Shown here in pieces: positions 23,244-33,956 of a stretch of 64,000 nucleotides of DNA. The notes beneath the pieces were generated by a model, which made no database searches, was not told the DNA's origin, and saw nothing but the letters and a program-made list of their open reading frames with translations. The position numbers and the translations under genes are program-made. This DNA comes from Nemertoderma westbladi (lineage: Eukaryota; Xenacoelomorpha; Nemertodermatida; Nemertodermatidae): contig JAUCBJ010004375.1 in the NCBI GenBank assembly GCA_032718475.1, forward strand, positions 1 through 64,000, in the 5' to 3' direction. Within the stretch, counting starts at the first letter, position 1. Each line of letters starts with the position of its first letter.

Positions 23244-24477
23244 TGTTCGCGCTTTTGAAGACCTTTAGCAGTTTAACCTGCCAAAATTTATATGTCTTTT
23301 AGTTAATTAACACACCTTTAGCATACGACAATATTTTATGCTAATAAACAAAACATTAGCCGAAGCCAGCCCATGCGCGATCATTCACCCGATGGATCTA
23401 CACCCGGGAGGCTGAATTCGGATGCTTAGATTTTATTATTGCAGTGTAAGGTTGCAGTGTAAACCTATTGTATTATTCGATAGATCACTAATATGTAATT
23501 TCTGACAGATATTATTAACTTTCGGGAAATATTAACAGTTCCTTTAGGACGTGGCGCTCTATCTATTTAAACAGAGCTAGGACTTATACTAAACGCAACG
23601 ATAAGGCTTATGATTAAAGTATAAGTCGCATTCTTTAGGAAATGCTTTGTTACCAGTCACATCACACTCACAATCATGCACACTATTCTGCCGACCGTCA
23701 GTATATTTGATCACACATGAAGAGAACAGCAATTGACTCAGGTAGTGTCTACTAAATAACATTAGATTCAATACACACCACATTGATATAAATCGCAATT
23801 GTTAGGTATAGCCGGTCTCTCTAACCTGTAGTGTATCAAGAAAATTGGGAATTAGGGTGATTTATCCGTATTATCCAAAGAGCAATATTTCCATCAACAA
23901 ATAGGTACAATTAATAACTGACGGTAAATAGCAGTACAAACAATATGATTAGTGCAGTTAAATTAAGTGAGGTAACACCGCCGCCGGTAACAGTTATACT
24001 TTCTATAATCTAAGCAGTTTACTAGAGTTCTTCCCTAAAGGCCGGTGTTTCTGGCTTAGACAGCAATAACAACAAAGTATCAAGTAAAAACAGTAAGACT
24101 GAACACTCTCCTTATGATCGACTAAAAGCTACACGTCGACAGGAAAAACCGCCCTGATTGGCCCAAGCCAAACAAAGAACCACGCGTCCAATGGCTGTTT
24201 CCATGTCAGCAACCAGCTGCTAGATGTCGTAATATGAATCATCACGGCTAAGCTGTGAAAGGTAGTTGGTGCATTACAAGTTTTTGCCTTACCATGTCCG
24301 CCAAAATACGTATATAGCAGAATGATTTTTATGTCCGTTAAAACACCTGTAAAGGTACCTTGCGGGCGAGGGGAATATATATACAGTTAGAAAACCTTTT
24401 TAGAGTATTCCAGCGCCTGGGGGGAAACTGGATTGCGAAGCAAAAGGGGCCAGTTATATCCCACAGAAGCTTTTACA
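23244..24477 (-). repeat. BEL-B 3' LTR
   Basis: TGTTCGCGC...TTTTACA on the plus strand, 1,234 bp. A 69-codon cysteine-rich frame (23589-23798, minus strand) is present in both copies; it is listed under findings only. Confidence 0.9.
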
Positions 24478-24485
24478 CCGCTCCC
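24478..24485 (-). promoter_or_regulatory. BEL-B polypurine tract
   Basis: Minus strand GGGAGCGG directly before the LTR TG, matching the tracts of BEL-A and BEL-H. Confidence 0.75.
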
Positions 24486-24555
24486 AGAAAATGGGATTTA
24501 AGTCTATAAAATATACAAAATCACAGTTTCTCAAATACGAAAATACTCTAAACAG

Positions 24556-25450
24556 TTAGTCTTTCATGCGCGGACGGCGTTTACGCAGTTTTTTAAAGCT
24601 AGCCAGAGTCTTTTTCTCTTTGGGGCGAGCCACTTTACAAGGAGGGCTATAACTCATGGGTGAAGGGTGCAACATGATTGCATCAGAGGGTATAGGATTA
24701 TGGTCGGTGTATCCGCCAGTCGAAGTGCCGAGTTGATTGACATCAACGTCGGGGGAGAGGGGTCTAACGGCTTTGAGAGCTCGTTTCAAGACAGCCGCTC
24801 TTACGGGTCCTTTACGAGTGGTCTGAATGAGGGCCGTGGGTGGACCATAGGCAGTTAGAAACTTCCTTGGTTTAATGGTTTTTTCCAACTCGCGTTCGCG
24901 GGCTCGGTACTCGTAAGGCCGTCGATATACTTCCTGTAACTCGATATGCGTGATTTCTGTTCGACAGAAGCGAATAGATAAGGATGGAACGCATAAATTC
25001 CTTCGTAAGCGCGTCCAGGATAATAGCGATGGCGCGAATCACGATGTAAATCAGCGTTCGCTTCCCAAGCTCTAATGTAACGTAGTGTGATCATTTCATC
25101 TACGCTTTCCAAATCGCGATTAAAAGGGCAATCGAAACTGGCGTGTCCCTTTAGTGGACAGTGGTGACATTGAGTCATAAATTGAGGGCAAACCGCAAAA
25201 ATATGCAAATTATTAAATCTGCAATACGCTCAATAAATTTCCATCGCCGGTTGTTCGTGGAAATAGGAACAGCGGACGTTTGTGTCCATGGGCGTAACAT
25301 GGTCTCTCGATGCGCATAACCGACAACGCTGCCGAGAAACATAGTTGGCATGGCGATAATCGTACGCAGTGAGACACTGTGGACCTTGATACCATTCTAG
25401 GATGTAATCGTTGTCGCTGTTCCGAGCGCGATAGGCTGAATCTCCTCAGA
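24556..25450 (-). pseudogene. BEL-B third-ORF remnant with zinc knuckles, frameshifted
   Basis: Read across three frames, the minus strand holds CRLCASRDH (near 25310) and CHHCPLKGHASFDC (near 25130-25170). The latter lines up with the third zinc knuckle of the BEL-A third ORF (FMTQC versus FISQC before it). It is followed by a region like the BEL-A part after the knuckles (YPGRAYEGIYAFHPYLF) and a very basic C-terminus (KKLRKRRPRMKD). Frame changes occur near 25210 and 24930. A frame at 24556-24888 is the intact end. No exonuclease domain is present between the N-terminal part and the knuckles. Function is unknown; nucleic-acid binding is inferred from the CCHC boxes. Confidence 0.55.
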
Positions 25451-25844
25451 TTCTAGACATATTGGTTCGTCTTCCCAGTCTGTTACGAATAGAATTTTCG
25501 TGATCTATTCTCGTTTTATCGTTACGACGCCGCTGGGTATGATATTTAAATAGAACCATTTCCCTTTCGGTGTCTACATCGTCCGTATCATGTAAATCGA
25601 TAGGATGGCCGGTAGTTAGGAAGTCCATATACGTACCATTGCGATTCGTATAGCGAGCGGTGAATTTTCTATAGTCCGCTTCACGCGTAAGTTGTTCCTG
25701 GGACATCGGCGGTTCGATATAACGACCATCGTCCTCCGTAATAGTCGGATCGGCTTCACCGCGTATCAAGCTATCCACAAACGCTTGCAAAGGTAGATTA
25801 TATCGCTCTCTAATACCAAGGTCATCTTCTATCAATTCCGTCAT
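25446..25844 (-). CDS. BEL-B small ORF, possible N-terminal part of the third ORF
   Basis: 132 codons with an ATG start (MTELIEDDLGIRERYNLP), hydrophilic and acid-basic mixed. The section EQLTREADYRKFTARYTNR followed by YMDF and an Asp-rich stretch weakly resembles the 98-residue ORF upstream of the BEL-A exonuclease ORF (ELRRERMRALGDR ... YPYDFALDV). It ends just before the zinc-knuckle remnant. I do not recognise a domain. Confidence 0.4.
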   Translation of the reverse strand: MTELIEDDLGIRERYNLPLQAFVDSLIRGEADPTITEDDGRYIEPPMSQEQLTREADYRKFTARYTNRNGTYMDFLTTGHPIDLHDTDDVDTEREMVLFKYHTQRRRNDKTRIDHENSIRNRLGRRTNMSRI

Positions 25845-27463
25845 ATCTGCTATCTGAGTTTATTAATATCAATATGAGTTAATATTTTAGGCAAGCGGGC
25901 GTCGCTGCCTACTAGGCTTTGCCCCCGGACAGTGGGTTTCTCAGCGCCGATGTACCGCTGTCGCAGTGTTTGCGCCAACATGTAGCAACAGCACGACAAC
26001 GATAATCGACACAAGTCCCACCACTGTCCGTCCCAAAGGCTTGATTCCACTTGAGGTTATCTCGGTAGAGTTAGGGCTACTTTACAATTGCGATTAGCTA
26101 CTGTAAACACACTTTAGTAGTAACATTCACCTATAAACGCACAAATTCCATACAATCATTACTTACTGCACACATGCATGCCATTTGTCCGTTAGTCAGT
26201 GTCTTCCAGAATGTCACGTTATTACTATGTATCCTTGGATACTAATAGTGCGCTATGTATACTCTTATGCTACGCAATGGGGCAAGCTTTTATTGGTCCT
26301 TTAACTTGTTTCTAATTCTAGCGTGGGTGTTGCCATGGTGACATTATGGAAAACTAGCGGTAGAATTAGGGCAATCCTCAGGCATACAGATCTGGGATGT
26401 TATTTAATAGTAATTCTTTAATTGTCAATATCCTCTTTATGCATGATTTTATAAATTTTATCGGCTATTGACTATATGTTGGAGATTCTCGCGCTCTAGT
26501 ACACTCAATATGAATCTCCGCTCCCATGATCTATTAATTACTGGAATTTTGGGAATGTTGTAAATTGCACAAAATGGCAATTTATGAAATTCATTCGAAT
26601 ATGAATTTAAATTTATTCCCGTGAATTTTATTATTTGATGTTAAATTGACACAAATTTTATTCCAGAGCATATCTGGGGACTTAGGATCCTTAATTCTAT
26701 AAAATAGTCCTTCTAAGAATATCGGTAAATACTGCGATATCTTAATTGACTAGAAATTTTAAAGGATCGGGATTTTACAGATTTTAATAAATATTAAATT
26801 AATATTTAGGATGGGCACCGATTTATTCCAGAACTTGTCTGGGGACGTTAACCACTGATTCTAGAATTTGTCTTTCAAGTATATCGGTGGGTGCCACGAT
26901 ATCTTAATCGACTAGAATTACAGATGGTCAAAAGTTTAACAGATTTATTTGCGATTTACGCTACTGTTAGAGGGACATCACGCTACTATATGTATTATTT
27001 GTTATAAGGTAGAAGAGCAATATCGCACGAAGCAATGTCAGTGTGAAGAGGCAAGTCGTTTCCAAGGTCTACCCAGAGCTTGGTTTAGCCGAGACACGAG
27101 GATCTGAACTTTGCATTCCTAATACTCTGCCTACCAATAATACTTAAATATAGTAGTGGCTTTATTGTACTTTAAGAAGTACTGACATGTCATCTTACTA
27201 TAGTCTCGCATTTATAATATAATACGGACAGTAAGGAAAGAGAAAAATAATTATTTCTTGCCGTCGCACTAAATATATTGTAAGTAATTAAATACGTAAT
27301 AAACACTAATATATTGCACTAATTTACTAAATATTCTAAAATAACCTTCTACTAAATAAAATTAAAGAAAACGATTATAATAAAATTACATAATAATACA
27401 TACATAAATAGAAAATAAAAACAAATATAAAATGATATAGTCACACGCCCACTCCACATGCTA
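25845..27463 (-). other. BEL-B spacer between gag and third ORF; no integrase or RT
   Basis: No coding similarity to integrase or RT was found. It holds a direct repeat of about 100 bp (listed separately). In BEL-A the corresponding stretch contains RNase H and integrase. Confidence 0.55.
26656..26917. repeat. Direct repeat pair with a conserved small hairpin
   Basis: Copies at about 26656-26759 and 26820-26917 share ttattccaga, tctggggac, atatcggt and cgatatcttaat-cgactagaa(tt). Each begins with an inverted repeat CCAGA-5 nt-TCTGG (26663-26677 and 26828-26842) in which the loop differs but the stem is kept. Confidence 0.7.
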
Positions 27464-30400
27464 TCACGTTATGGAGTCCCTAGATATTTGTCGGATTAGG
27501 GAAGTGGTCGTAGGAAGAGTATCTTGCCTTCCATAGTTTCCGGACAGTTTTTGGTCTCTTTCCAGTAAACATAAACGACCAGCTGGGTGATTGGGTTGTC
27601 GTGTTACTTTCTCCGCTCCCTTGGCCTGTCTACTCTCCGCCGTGGTAAGATGAGGAGGCCATTCATCTTCTTCTTTACTTAGGGAGTCGGGTCCACCTAA
27701 CCAGCCGGGAGTATCTATCCGTTCTTGAGGAGTCGCTCCTCTGGAAGCGATGTCGGCTAGATTAATCATCTCGGGGCGATGTCTCCATTGATCTTCATTG
27801 GAGTTAATATCGTCATTATCTGAGGAGTATGGTGTTCCCTCAGTTAGTTCGTCCACTTCACTGCTCTCCACTTCCAAACCATTTATCTGGTATAGTCTTT
27901 CTGATGGTAGTCTCTCTTCGAGAGTTCTGCGGGAAGGACCAGTAAAGTACCAACCTACTCTAGTTCTTACCGCATAGGTTTGTAGTGGCTGCGGTTGAGC
28001 AGGTCGTTTTTCCAATGTCTCGAGCGCCTCGTGCGCGTTTTGGCCGATAAGTATTTGCACTCCAGGATAATCCGTCTGGAATCGAGGTATCTTAAGATGT
28101 TGGATGCTCTCATCCTCGTCCCAATTATAAAGGTCTGCTTGGGTAGTAGCGAAGTTCTTTATAGCCACCATTTTTACTGACCTTATACTTTGTGCTCCTA
28201 ATTTATCCTGGGGGGTGGACAACGCACCTACATAGTAATCTGCCGTTATGGTAGATTTCCAAACCTGTATAACTCCTGACATATTTAACAAAGTTCGGAA
28301 TTTGGGTTGTCCAGCAAAGATGTCTTCGGCTAGTTCTTGATCGATGAATGTTCCTGTACTGCCGGAGTCAAGTAGGGCGTTCACTATGTAACTCTTGTTG
28401 AGACCATGAACTCTCACTTGCACTACAGGAAATTCTCTTATTCCTATGTTGGAAGTTGGAATTTTCCAAGATGGTTGTTTGTCAAAAGGAGTTGGAGTAA
28501 ACTCGTCAGTGTCCTTTTCATACGTAAGTGCTCGATACACTGTGGTATTTATTAGATAACAGGATTCGTTGGCATCGGAGAATTCGTCTGTATAGAATCC
28601 TTCCCACTCAGAACCTTGGTCAGTGTCGTTCACATCACTGAATTGGACATGTAGTTCGGGCTCACTTACCTGACTCGGGCTGTTTCGTTCGAATTCCGTG
28701 TGTAACAAGCTATGATGTTTCTCGCCGCACTTAGCACACCTTGCGTCAGAGTAACAGGTTCGCCGCTGGTGTCCGCGTCTGAGACAGTTATAACATAACC
28801 GCTTATCCCACAGGACTCCACGTCTATCTGCCATGGATTTCTTTAGGAATTCTGCACACGCACTCAAACGGTGGGGCCCGTCGCACAACGCACATTTTGG
28901 TTTGATGTTACTCACCTTAACTTGGTTAACGTTATGCACTCTCGTTCTTTCTTCGGGCTTTCTTCCGTGAATTCTCTTAGGAGACGTAGGAGGAGTTGTT
29001 GTTACCTGTTCTCTCCTGTCACTGGTTCGAGACTTGTATTTACTTACGTCTTTATAGGTCTTGTTGTCATAATAAGATTTTGCTGTGTCTTTCCCGCTGT
29101 CCTCTTCTTGAGAAGCTTGGCTTTCGCCGTCGTCAGTATAACACACTGGTATTATCCTTCTCCTAGAAACGGGTTTCTCACTTACCTTATTTTCCGATGT
29201 TTTCTCTCTGGACTGCCTTATGAGTTGTAATTTTACTTCAATATCTAAGAAGGACATGAGATCAGCCATGGTAGGGCTTCGGCGTTGTTGTTCATTCATG
29301 TACAACACTTTCTTGTCCCAGCGCGTACATACTCCACCCTTTGGTAAAGTAGAGACTACGGCTCCAATAACCATGGAACTCTGATATTCATGCGACTTAC
29401 CTAACCAGTCCAGTTGTCTACAGATCTCTTGAATTTCATCGGAAAACTCTATAATCTCGCTACTAAGGAAGTGTCGGGGGGCTACTAATTTTGCATACAA
29501 ATACTTAGCTATGTTATCCTTATTACCATACCTGATGTTTAATGTATCCCAAACTTGTCTTAATCCATCTGGATGTCCAATAAACTTTAACGCCATTAAC
29601 TTGGGAGGTCCTTCCAAACACTTGATGAGGAATCTAAGTTTCTCTCCGTTAGATAGTACAGAGTTCTGTATGCTATCTTTGTAATATTCGTTGAAAGGTA
29701 ACCATTTCATCTCATCTCCATTGAATTTGACGATCTCTCCCACTTTGACCGCTTGGCGGGCTTCTGTTCTAGCCATCTGACGCGTAAAGCTTTCTTGGGC
29801 CATCGTGTTATTTAATATCGAATTATCGGTATATAAATTTCTCGGATCATTATCAGGTCTATAGGGAATATCATTAATAACAGGTCTATAATCACCCTTA
29901 ATAGGGTTTGTTATAGGAGTTTCAACTTCACTAGCAGCATAGATGCGTGTAGGCTCCACACCTTGCGCATGTAATACTTCAGGCCTAACAGGTTGACACA
30001 ATGTTACAGGGGGTATTGGTATGCCGTTTTGGATATTGACTAATTTGTCGCGTTCTAGCGCGATACTTTGCTGCACTTCTTGCAACTCTGCTCTACTTTC
30101 CCTCACTGTTCCCTTAAGTTGGTGGACAGTCTCCTGCATCTGTCCCAGCAGGAGATTCATCCCCCGCCGTCCCTCTTCCACCCACTCAACCGCCGAAGCG
30201 GGAGTCGCCAACATAGTAGCGGGCTGACGCGGGACGACGGGAGACAAATTATTGATTTCTCTCTCTGCTATCTGGACAGGGGTATTCTCTTGGACTGTTC
30301 CACCGGGTACAGGCAGTGTAGTACTATGTAAAGGGAATTTAGAGTTAAGCTCTGGAAGTGCAGGGGTCTCTAGCACAGAAGTGACTTTGGGAACAACAGG

Positions 30401-31678
30401 CCTAATTATTTCAGGTTCATCGACTATAGTAGGGAGTCTTTTGACCTGGATAAATTGTTCTATGGGTTCTGCACTACCTAAGTCTGTGCTAGTTAGCTGT
30501 CTTTTAACAGCTGGGGGCAAATCAGGCAATTTGCGACGGTGAGATGTCTTTCTACGCCTACTGAGACGAGATCTATTTCTTCTGCCTTCAGGATCGGTGG
30601 TCTCGCCTTCCTCCGATGATGTGTATCCTTGGCGTTTGGGAGTAGATTTTCTCATCATCTGCATTTGATTAGCAGTAAACTGTTTATTTATACTGTCTTG
30701 TGTCTCTTGCAGATTCTCCAACTCCAGTTGGGTAGTCTGCTCAGATGCTCTCCTTTCTGCTTCTGCCACTGCCTTTGCCACCTTTGCTTCTGCCGCCGCT
30801 GCCCTTCCTTTTGCTTCTACTTCTGCCGCCGCTGCCTTTCTGTCTGCTTCTGCTATTGCTTCTGCCGCCTTTCTGTCTGCTTCTGCCACTGCTTCTGCCG
30901 CCTTTCTGTCTGCTTCTGCCACTGCCGCTGCTGCTTTCTTTCTGCTTTCGATTAGTTTTCTCTTTACTTGTTCTTCTTGGACTCTAACGAGGCGGAGTTT
31001 TTCATCACATTTAGCTTGTTCTGCAGCTAACATTTCCGCATCGATTGCGTCCAACACAAGCTTGGTTCCTTCACTATTAGGGCGAAGTCCAGACAGTCGT
31101 CTCCTCAACTCTTCGTCTCCTACGAATCGCTGATAGTCTGACAGATAGATGTCAATGGCATCTCTAGTTCGTGGCTTCTCTGCTGCTGTTAATTCGCTTT
31201 CCACTTCGCTTTCCACTTCGCTTTCCACTTGGCTTTCCACTTCGCTTTCCACTTCGCTTTCCACTTGAGAAGAAGTGGCGTCGGTTGATTCTTCAAAGGT
31301 TGGCCGCTCATCATAAACCGTATCCGCCATCTTCGCTCCGCGTTCGGGCGTCCGCTCAACAGTCTCCGAACTACTGGAGCTATCGGGCTGCTGGGAACTA
31401 GGTTCTTGGCTAGGATGTCGCTGCTGTTTGACAGCTGCTTCCTGATCCCGCTTAACTTGGGCCCGAGTGCCTATGGCAGACCTACGGCGCTTCACTAACT
31501 TCGCAAATTGCGAAATCGCTTCTACCAACCTAGGTTCTGACACAACTACTGCAGGGGTTGCCCTTCTTACAGTAGGAGGGGTCTCAGACCTCGGTCTGGG
31601 ATTCTCTACACTTTGATCTGAGAAACAGGCTGTTGTTTCTAAAAGACTATCTGACAGAGTTTGCCTTGTGTCAGCCAT
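27464..31678 (-). CDS. BEL-B Gag-protease polyprotein with in-frame loss of RT and RNase H
   Basis: 1,404 residues from an ATG at 31676-31678. Order: Ser/Glu-rich N-terminus; VESE repeats (31187-31265); a coiled coil with 11-residue repeats (ADRKAAEAVAE type, about 30780-30930); DUF1759-like Gag core (VKFNGDEMKWLPFNEYY ... RYGNKDN, about 29500-29740); zinc knuckles (CALCDGPHRLSAC, CYNCLRRGHQRRTC, CAKCGEKHH, about 28720-28890); and an aspartic protease-like domain with LLDSGSTGTFID (about 28370). At about 27797 the frame passes directly from the post-protease region to QWRHRPEMINLADIASRG, the end of the RNase H region, so roughly 800 residues are missing without a frameshift. It ends a little later. 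It can make Gag particles and protease but cannot copy or integrate itself. Confidence 0.85.
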   Translation of the reverse strand: MADTRQTLSDSLLETTACFSDQSVENPRPRSETPPTVRRATPAVVVSEPRLVEAISQFAKLVKRRRSAIGTRAQVKRDQEAAVKQQRHPSQEPSSQQPDSSSSSETVERTPERGAKMADTVYDERPTFEESTDATSSQVESEVESEVESQVESEVESEVESELTAAEKPRTRDAIDIYLSDYQRFVGDEELRRRLSGLRPNSEGTKLVLDAIDAEMLAAEQAKCDEKLRLVRVQEEQVKRKLIESRKKAAAAVAEADRKAAEAVAEADRKAAEAIAEADRKAAAAEVEAKGRAAAAEAKVAKAVAEAERRASEQTTQLELENLQETQDSINKQFTANQMQMMRKSTPKRQGYTSSEEGETTDPEGRRNRSRLSRRRKTSHRRKLPDLPPAVKRQLTSTDLGSAEPIEQFIQVKRLPTIVDEPEIIRPVVPKVTSVLETPALPELNSKFPLHSTTLPVPGGTVQENTPVQIAEREINNLSPVVPRQPATMLATPASAVEWVEEGRRGMNLLLGQMQETVHQLKGTVRESRAELQEVQQSIALERDKLVNIQNGIPIPPVTLCQPVRPEVLHAQGVEPTRIYAASEVETPITNPIKGDYRPVINDIPYRPDNDPRNLYTDNSILNNTMAQESFTRQMARTEARQAVKVGEIVKFNGDEMKWLPFNEYYKDSIQNSVLSNGEKLRFLIKCLEGPPKLMALKFIGHPDGLRQVWDTLNIRYGNKDNIAKYLYAKLVAPRHFLSSEIIEFSDEIQEICRQLDWLGKSHEYQSSMVIGAVVSTLPKGGVCTRWDKKVLYMNEQQRRSPTMADLMSFLDIEVKLQLIRQSREKTSENKVSEKPVSRRRIIPVCYTDDGESQASQEEDSGKDTAKSYYDNKTYKDVSKYKSRTSDRREQVTTTPPTSPKRIHGRKPEERTRVHNVNQVKVSNIKPKCALCDGPHRLSACAEFLKKSMADRRGVLWDKRLCYNCLRRGHQRRTCYSDARCAKCGEKHHSLLHTEFERNSPSQVSEPELHVQFSDVNDTDQGSEWEGFYTDEFSDANESCYLINTTVYRALTYEKDTDEFTPTPFDKQPSWKIPTSNIGIREFPVVQVRVHGLNKSYIVNALLDSGSTGTFIDQELAEDIFAGQPKFRTLLNMSGVIQVWKSTITADYYVGALSTPQDKLGAQSIRSVKMVAIKNFATTQADLYNWDEDESIQHLKIPRFQTDYPGVQILIGQNAHEALETLEKRPAQPQPLQTYAVRTRVGWYFTGPSRRTLEERLPSERLYQINGLEVESSEVDELTEGTPYSSDNDDINSNEDQWRHRPEMINLADIASRGATPQERIDTPGWLGGPDSLSKEEDEWPPHLTTAESRQAKGAEKVTRQPNHPAGRLCLLERDQKLSGNYGRQDTLPTTTSLIRQISRDSIT

Positions 31679-33949
31679 GTTTGATTGTACAGTCGAATGC
31701 CTACTGCTATATTACAGTTAAAGCAAGTCTAGTAATTCAGTATCACTGTTAGCCTAATAATTAATTACCGATACTGCTACTCAGTGTAGCGTGATATATA
31801 TATAATATATTAGAATAACGGTATGCTTATAATATATATATAAGTATTGTAAACTAGGTTTGTCACAGGGTACCGGTATATAAATTTAGCACAGATATAT
31901 ATAAATATATAATAGGCCTATAGTGAATACCGGTATACAGCTTACACTTATAGTATATATAAGTATAATTACGGACTAGATTAATTACAGAGTACCGGTA
32001 TGATTTCAGCTCAAATTTATAGAGATAAATATAATAAGCCTATGGTAAATACCGGTATGTCAATTATCAATTATTTTAGAATAATTGAATTTCTGAATAT
32101 TTAGGGTTACTTGGTTACTTTAACTTACTTTATTATCGTTATTTAAGCAGTAGTCCAACTGATATTGAGACCTAGTTGTTGTCTGGCAGGCCTATTATTT
32201 ATAAATCGTTTGAGTTGATTTATAATAGATATATACCCGTTTAAATGGGTTTTTGTCAATATTTGAAATAAATGTTATTATTTCTGGGGGAGTCACTACA
32301 CAGAAGCTGAACGCCTCTAAGTGAAGTGCTATTTATTTGACACTAAAACTGATAATTCTAATTTACCTAAGTTACTTAATACTACAAATTACTTACGATA
32401 CGGGTGAGATTAATTCTCTAATTAAACACAACAAAATATTACGTACGAAATTTTTAGGGTAATTTTACAGGAAGTCTACAAACCAGTCCAACAAAGGGTT
32501 AGATTTCTGGCTATTACAAAGGACAGGGTACTACGGTATTTGAAATAATAAGTAGTAGTAAATATATTGTACTGTCCAGATAGGAAAATACCACCGCCTG
32601 ACGACCTATAACCGTATCGCTATAGGTACTACGTTATGTATCACGGATTGTTCCTACCCAGAAGCTAATAGAGCTAACGAATGTGCCTATCAACCACTTT
32701 ACAACACAAATATACTGCCTACACTAATTACTTCGGAAAGCACTGTACACTAAACCCTAAATTAGGTACAAGTACCGGTATAACAAATAATCAGTAGTTA
32801 AATATACTTGAACAGTTAAAAGAACCACGGCATCTGCTGGAGTGACCGAAGCACAAAGTCGTCAGTCTTTACCTACGCCGAGCAGCCCTAATGTAGTACC
32901 GGGGTTAGTTTAACTATAACGGTATGTATAACAAGCACAATTACTGTAGGAATAAACTTGGGGACATGAATGTTGCGAATAATCGCATAAACTCTGAATA
33001 ATAAATATTACGCTACCCGTACAGAATACTCAAACAAATACAAACCAAACGCTGGCAGACTACTATTAAGCCTAAACAAACTACTGTATGTGCAGATTCT
33101 GAAACTGTTAGTTAGTATGCGTGCTAACACGGTAGTACGACTTATTCTTTAAGAGGGGATTGACCTTCAGCTTATGGCTGCCCCAACTTACTAACGGCAC
33201 TTTATCAGACCAACTCTACACACGCAGCAATCCCTTCAGACCTAAAAACAGCTAGACAACAATCCAGCCTACAAATATTTGAGTAATAACTATTACGGTA
33301 CCTGAACAGACCACACAAACAAACACAGGCTAAAACACTGACAGACTACAATCAAGCCTAAATAAACTACAGTATATGCAGATTCTGAGACTGTTAGTTA
33401 GTATGCGTTCTAACACGGTAGTACGACTTATTCTTTAAGAGGGGATTGACCTTCAGCATATGGCTGCCCCAACTTACTAACGGCACTTTATCAGACAAAC
33501 TCTACACACGCCGTAATCTCTCCAAACTCAACAACAGTCAGACAGCAGCTCAGCCTACAATTATCTGAACAATCTGAGCAGGGTCACACGCCTTCTGCTC
33601 AATATTAGCCTACTAGTAAATAAAACTGACAGAAATAGACCTAAGTAAAATCCCAATAAAAACCAGGCGTCCCCGATTTAATATCGAGACCTACCGGTAT
33701 ACAATAATCAAAATCGAATAATACTAAATGTACTTGTACAGCAGTACCGGTACCGGTGATGACAGTTAGGCCTACTGACCTACAGAAGCACCGGTTCAGT
33801 TTTACTAGTCACTACGGTATTTTGCAACCTTATTGCCTACTGCAATAAGATTATAAACTGTTACTGTTCGACAGAACAGTATTAAACTGTATTTAATGCC
33901 TACACTTGCAACCTTATTGCCTACTGCAATAAGATTAAATAACTGTTAC
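31679..33949 (-). other. BEL-B 5' leader, AT-rich with internal repeats
   Basis: No ORF of note. Holds two repeat pairs listed separately and many ccggta/taccggta motifs. No standard TGG-starting primer binding site directly inside the LTR edge at 33949. Confidence 0.6.
32996..33567. repeat. Two tandem copies of a ~286-bp unit in the BEL-B leader
   Basis: Copies at about 32996-33281 and 33282-33567. The best-conserved part (about 165 bp) includes ctgttagttagtatgcg, cacggtagtacgacttattc and ggctgccccaacttac in the same order. Confidence 0.8.
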
Positions 33950-33956
33950 TGTTCGC
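33823..33956. repeat. Direct repeat across the inner edge of the BEL-B 5' LTR
   Basis: ttgcaaccttattgcctact followed by gcaataagatta and ctgttactgttcg occurs at about 33823-33870 and 33906-33956. The second copy runs into the LTR start (TGTTCG at 33950). Confidence 0.8.

Noticed and set aside
30629-30987. Plus-strand Cys/Leu-rich ORFs opposite BEL-B Gag
   Set aside because: Antisense shadows of the alanine/glutamate-rich coiled coil.
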